Origin: Prochlorococcus sp. MIT 0603
GTDB taxonomy: Bacteria; Cyanobacteriota; Cyanobacteriia; PCC-6307; Cyanobiaceae
DNA: 64,000 nt
Direction: 5' to 3'
NCBI RefSeq assembly: GCF_000760215.1
Contig: NZ_JNAW01000003.1
Span: forward strand, 1 to 64,000
The notes under the pieces were generated by a model. It saw only the letters and a program-made list of their open reading frames with translations, had not been told where the DNA came from and ran no database searches. The position numbers were made by a program, and so were the translations under genes. Shown one piece after another: positions 63,129 to 64,000 of the stretch. Each line of letters begins with the position of its first letter. Positions within the stretch are counted from its first letter, which is position 1.

Positions 63129-64000
63129 TTAGTTTTCAGGGTCGCGTCTAAGCTGTCTGAGTCGTAAAAATTCAGGGATGCTTGCTCCTGGCTCCTTATT
63201 TATCTTTTGCCGATATAGCGATTGAGGTGATAATTTGACTCCTGCTTTTTGGTTCCTATACGCTTGATTACCACTAAATCCAGTTGCTATAACAGTTACT
63301 TGAACTTCACCTTCTAGAGCTTCATCAATAACGGCGCCAACAATAATATTTGCTTCAGGATCTACTACATCGTAAATAATTTCTGATGCTGAGGTCATGT
63401 CTTCTAACGTCATATCTTTTCCTCCAGTAATATTAACCACACAACCTTTAGCACCATCTATACGTCCAGCTTCTAACAAAGGGCTATTAATTGCCGCTTG
63501 AGCCGCCTCAGCAGCTCTTGAGCGCCCAGATCCGATTCCTATACCCAACAAAGAAGTTCCCGCCTCAGTCATGACAGAGCGCACATCTGCAAAGTCTACG
63601 TTTACAAGGCCAGGGCATGTGATTATATCTGTTATGCCTTTTACCCCCATTCGCAAGACATCATCTGCATTTTTAAATGCTTCTTGAAGTGGGGCGCCTG
63701 AAATTGCGTCTTTCAGTCGATCATTAGGTATGACAATCAAAGTATCTACATTTTCTGTAAGTTTTTCTATACCTTCATCTGCTTGACGCATTCTTCTACG
63801 ACCTTCAAATCCAAAAGGCTTAGTAACTATTGCAACTGTGAGGGCTCCGCATTGTTTGGCGACTTCAGCAACTACTGGAGCAGCACCAGTTCCTGTTCCA
63901 CCCCCCATTCCAGCAGCTATAAAAACTAAATCAGCACCTTCCAATGATTGTTGAAGCTCTGCTCTAGATTCTTCTGCAGCCTTTTCGCCAATACTAGGGT
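63129..64000 (-). CDS. ftsZ: Cell division protein FtsZ (5' end outside window)
   Basis: The C-terminal 290 codons of the tubulin-like division GTPase. The tubulin signature [13 protein letters not shown] lies near the window edge, followed by the T5-T7 parts [40 protein letters not shown] and [20 protein letters not shown], the last with the catalytic Asp pair of the synergy loop. The C-terminal tail reads [18 protein letters not shown], with IPEFLRLR the conserved peptide for membrane-anchor binding. The open frame continues to base 64000. Divides the cell with Z-ring formation at midcell. Confidence 0.97.
   Translation of the reverse strand, partial: PSIGEKAAEESRAELQQSLEGADLVFIAAGMGGGTGTGAAPVVAEVAKQCGALTVAIVTKPFGFEGRRRMRQADEGIEKLTENVDTLIVIPNDRLKDAISGAPLQEAFKNADDVLRMGVKGITDIITCPGLVNVDFADVRSVMTEAGTSLLGIGIGSGRSRAAEAAQAAINSPLLEAGRIDGAKGCVVNITGGKDMTLEDMTSASEIIYDVVDPEANIIVGAVIDEALEGEVQVTVIATGFSGNQAYRNQKAGVKLSPQSLYRQKINKEPGASIPEFLRLRQLRRDPEN

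Overview
The window reads as a chromosomal segment of a Prochlorococcus-type marine picocyanobacterium, most likely a low-light-adapted lineage. The grounds are AT-rich sequence, a prochlorophyte chlorophyll a/b antenna gene (pcb, 7191-8288), kaiB-kaiC without an intact kaiA, a high-light-inducible protein, the cyanobacterial kinase NblS, plant-type 2Fe-2S ferredoxin, many cyanobacterial DUF families (DUF1824, DUF1825, DUF3086, DUF3119), tight packing, and no insertion sequence, integrase, phage gene or CRISPR array that I could see. Strain assignment is inference; no database was searched.

Layout. 1-6.5 kb: end of an Ala/Lys/Glu repeat membrane protein, small membrane proteins, DUF1824, DUF1643 and DUF1330 proteins, an SNF-type sodium symporter and a class I glutamine amidotransferase. 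6.5-12.4 kb: a long leader with one tiny ORF, then pcb, a terminator, and accessory small genes including a SemiSWEET and a twin CX3C peptide. 12.5-19.4 kb: murD, tRNA-Val(GAC), a YlmH-like S4 protein, serA, prmA, petF. 19.4-25.3 kb: pentapeptide protein, RNase Z, SpoIID-like protein, truB, a methyltransferase, rpmA and rplU, the last with a tandem-repeat tail. 25.4-31.6 kb: kaiB, kaiC, convergent nblS-purD, and purC. 31.7-38.1 kb: outer-membrane operon bamA-lpxC-fabZ-lpxA-lpxB-msrA. 38.2-49.6 kb: pepA, a GIY-YIG-like protein, DUF1825, tyrS, pyrF, then a minus-strand block of an MFS transporter, MlaE permease, DUF3119, DUF3086 and plsY, then tRNA-Gly(TCC) and a glycogen debranching enzyme. 49.7-54.2 kb: a degenerate metallo-beta-lactamase-fold protein, HU, and an accessory patch of very small secreted or membrane proteins with an Hli. 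54.2-64 kb: two polysaccharide-initiation enzymes, cobD-ilvC-clpP-clpR, a PIN-TRAM protein, hemW, panB, SRP RNA and the C-terminal part of ftsZ.

How the genes fit together. The core blocks cover envelope building (peptidoglycan precursor, lipid A, outer-membrane protein assembly, phospholipid synthesis and transport), light harvesting and light/redox signalling (Pcb, Hli, NblS, ferredoxin), timing (KaiBC), purine, branched-chain and serine synthesis, translation and proteolysis. The accessory novelty lies in small proteins near 1-4 kb, 6.6-12 kb and 51-53.5 kb.

I found no clear new multi-gene defence or mobile system. The most unusual points are a CTG (or ATT) start inferred for cobD overlapping the ilvC stop, the rplU 42-bp tail repeat, an ORF fragment overlapping the kaiB start where kaiA might have decayed, the twin CX3C peptide, a possible hairpin over the ribosome-binding site of a 40-residue membrane peptide, and an NdhF-like fragment.
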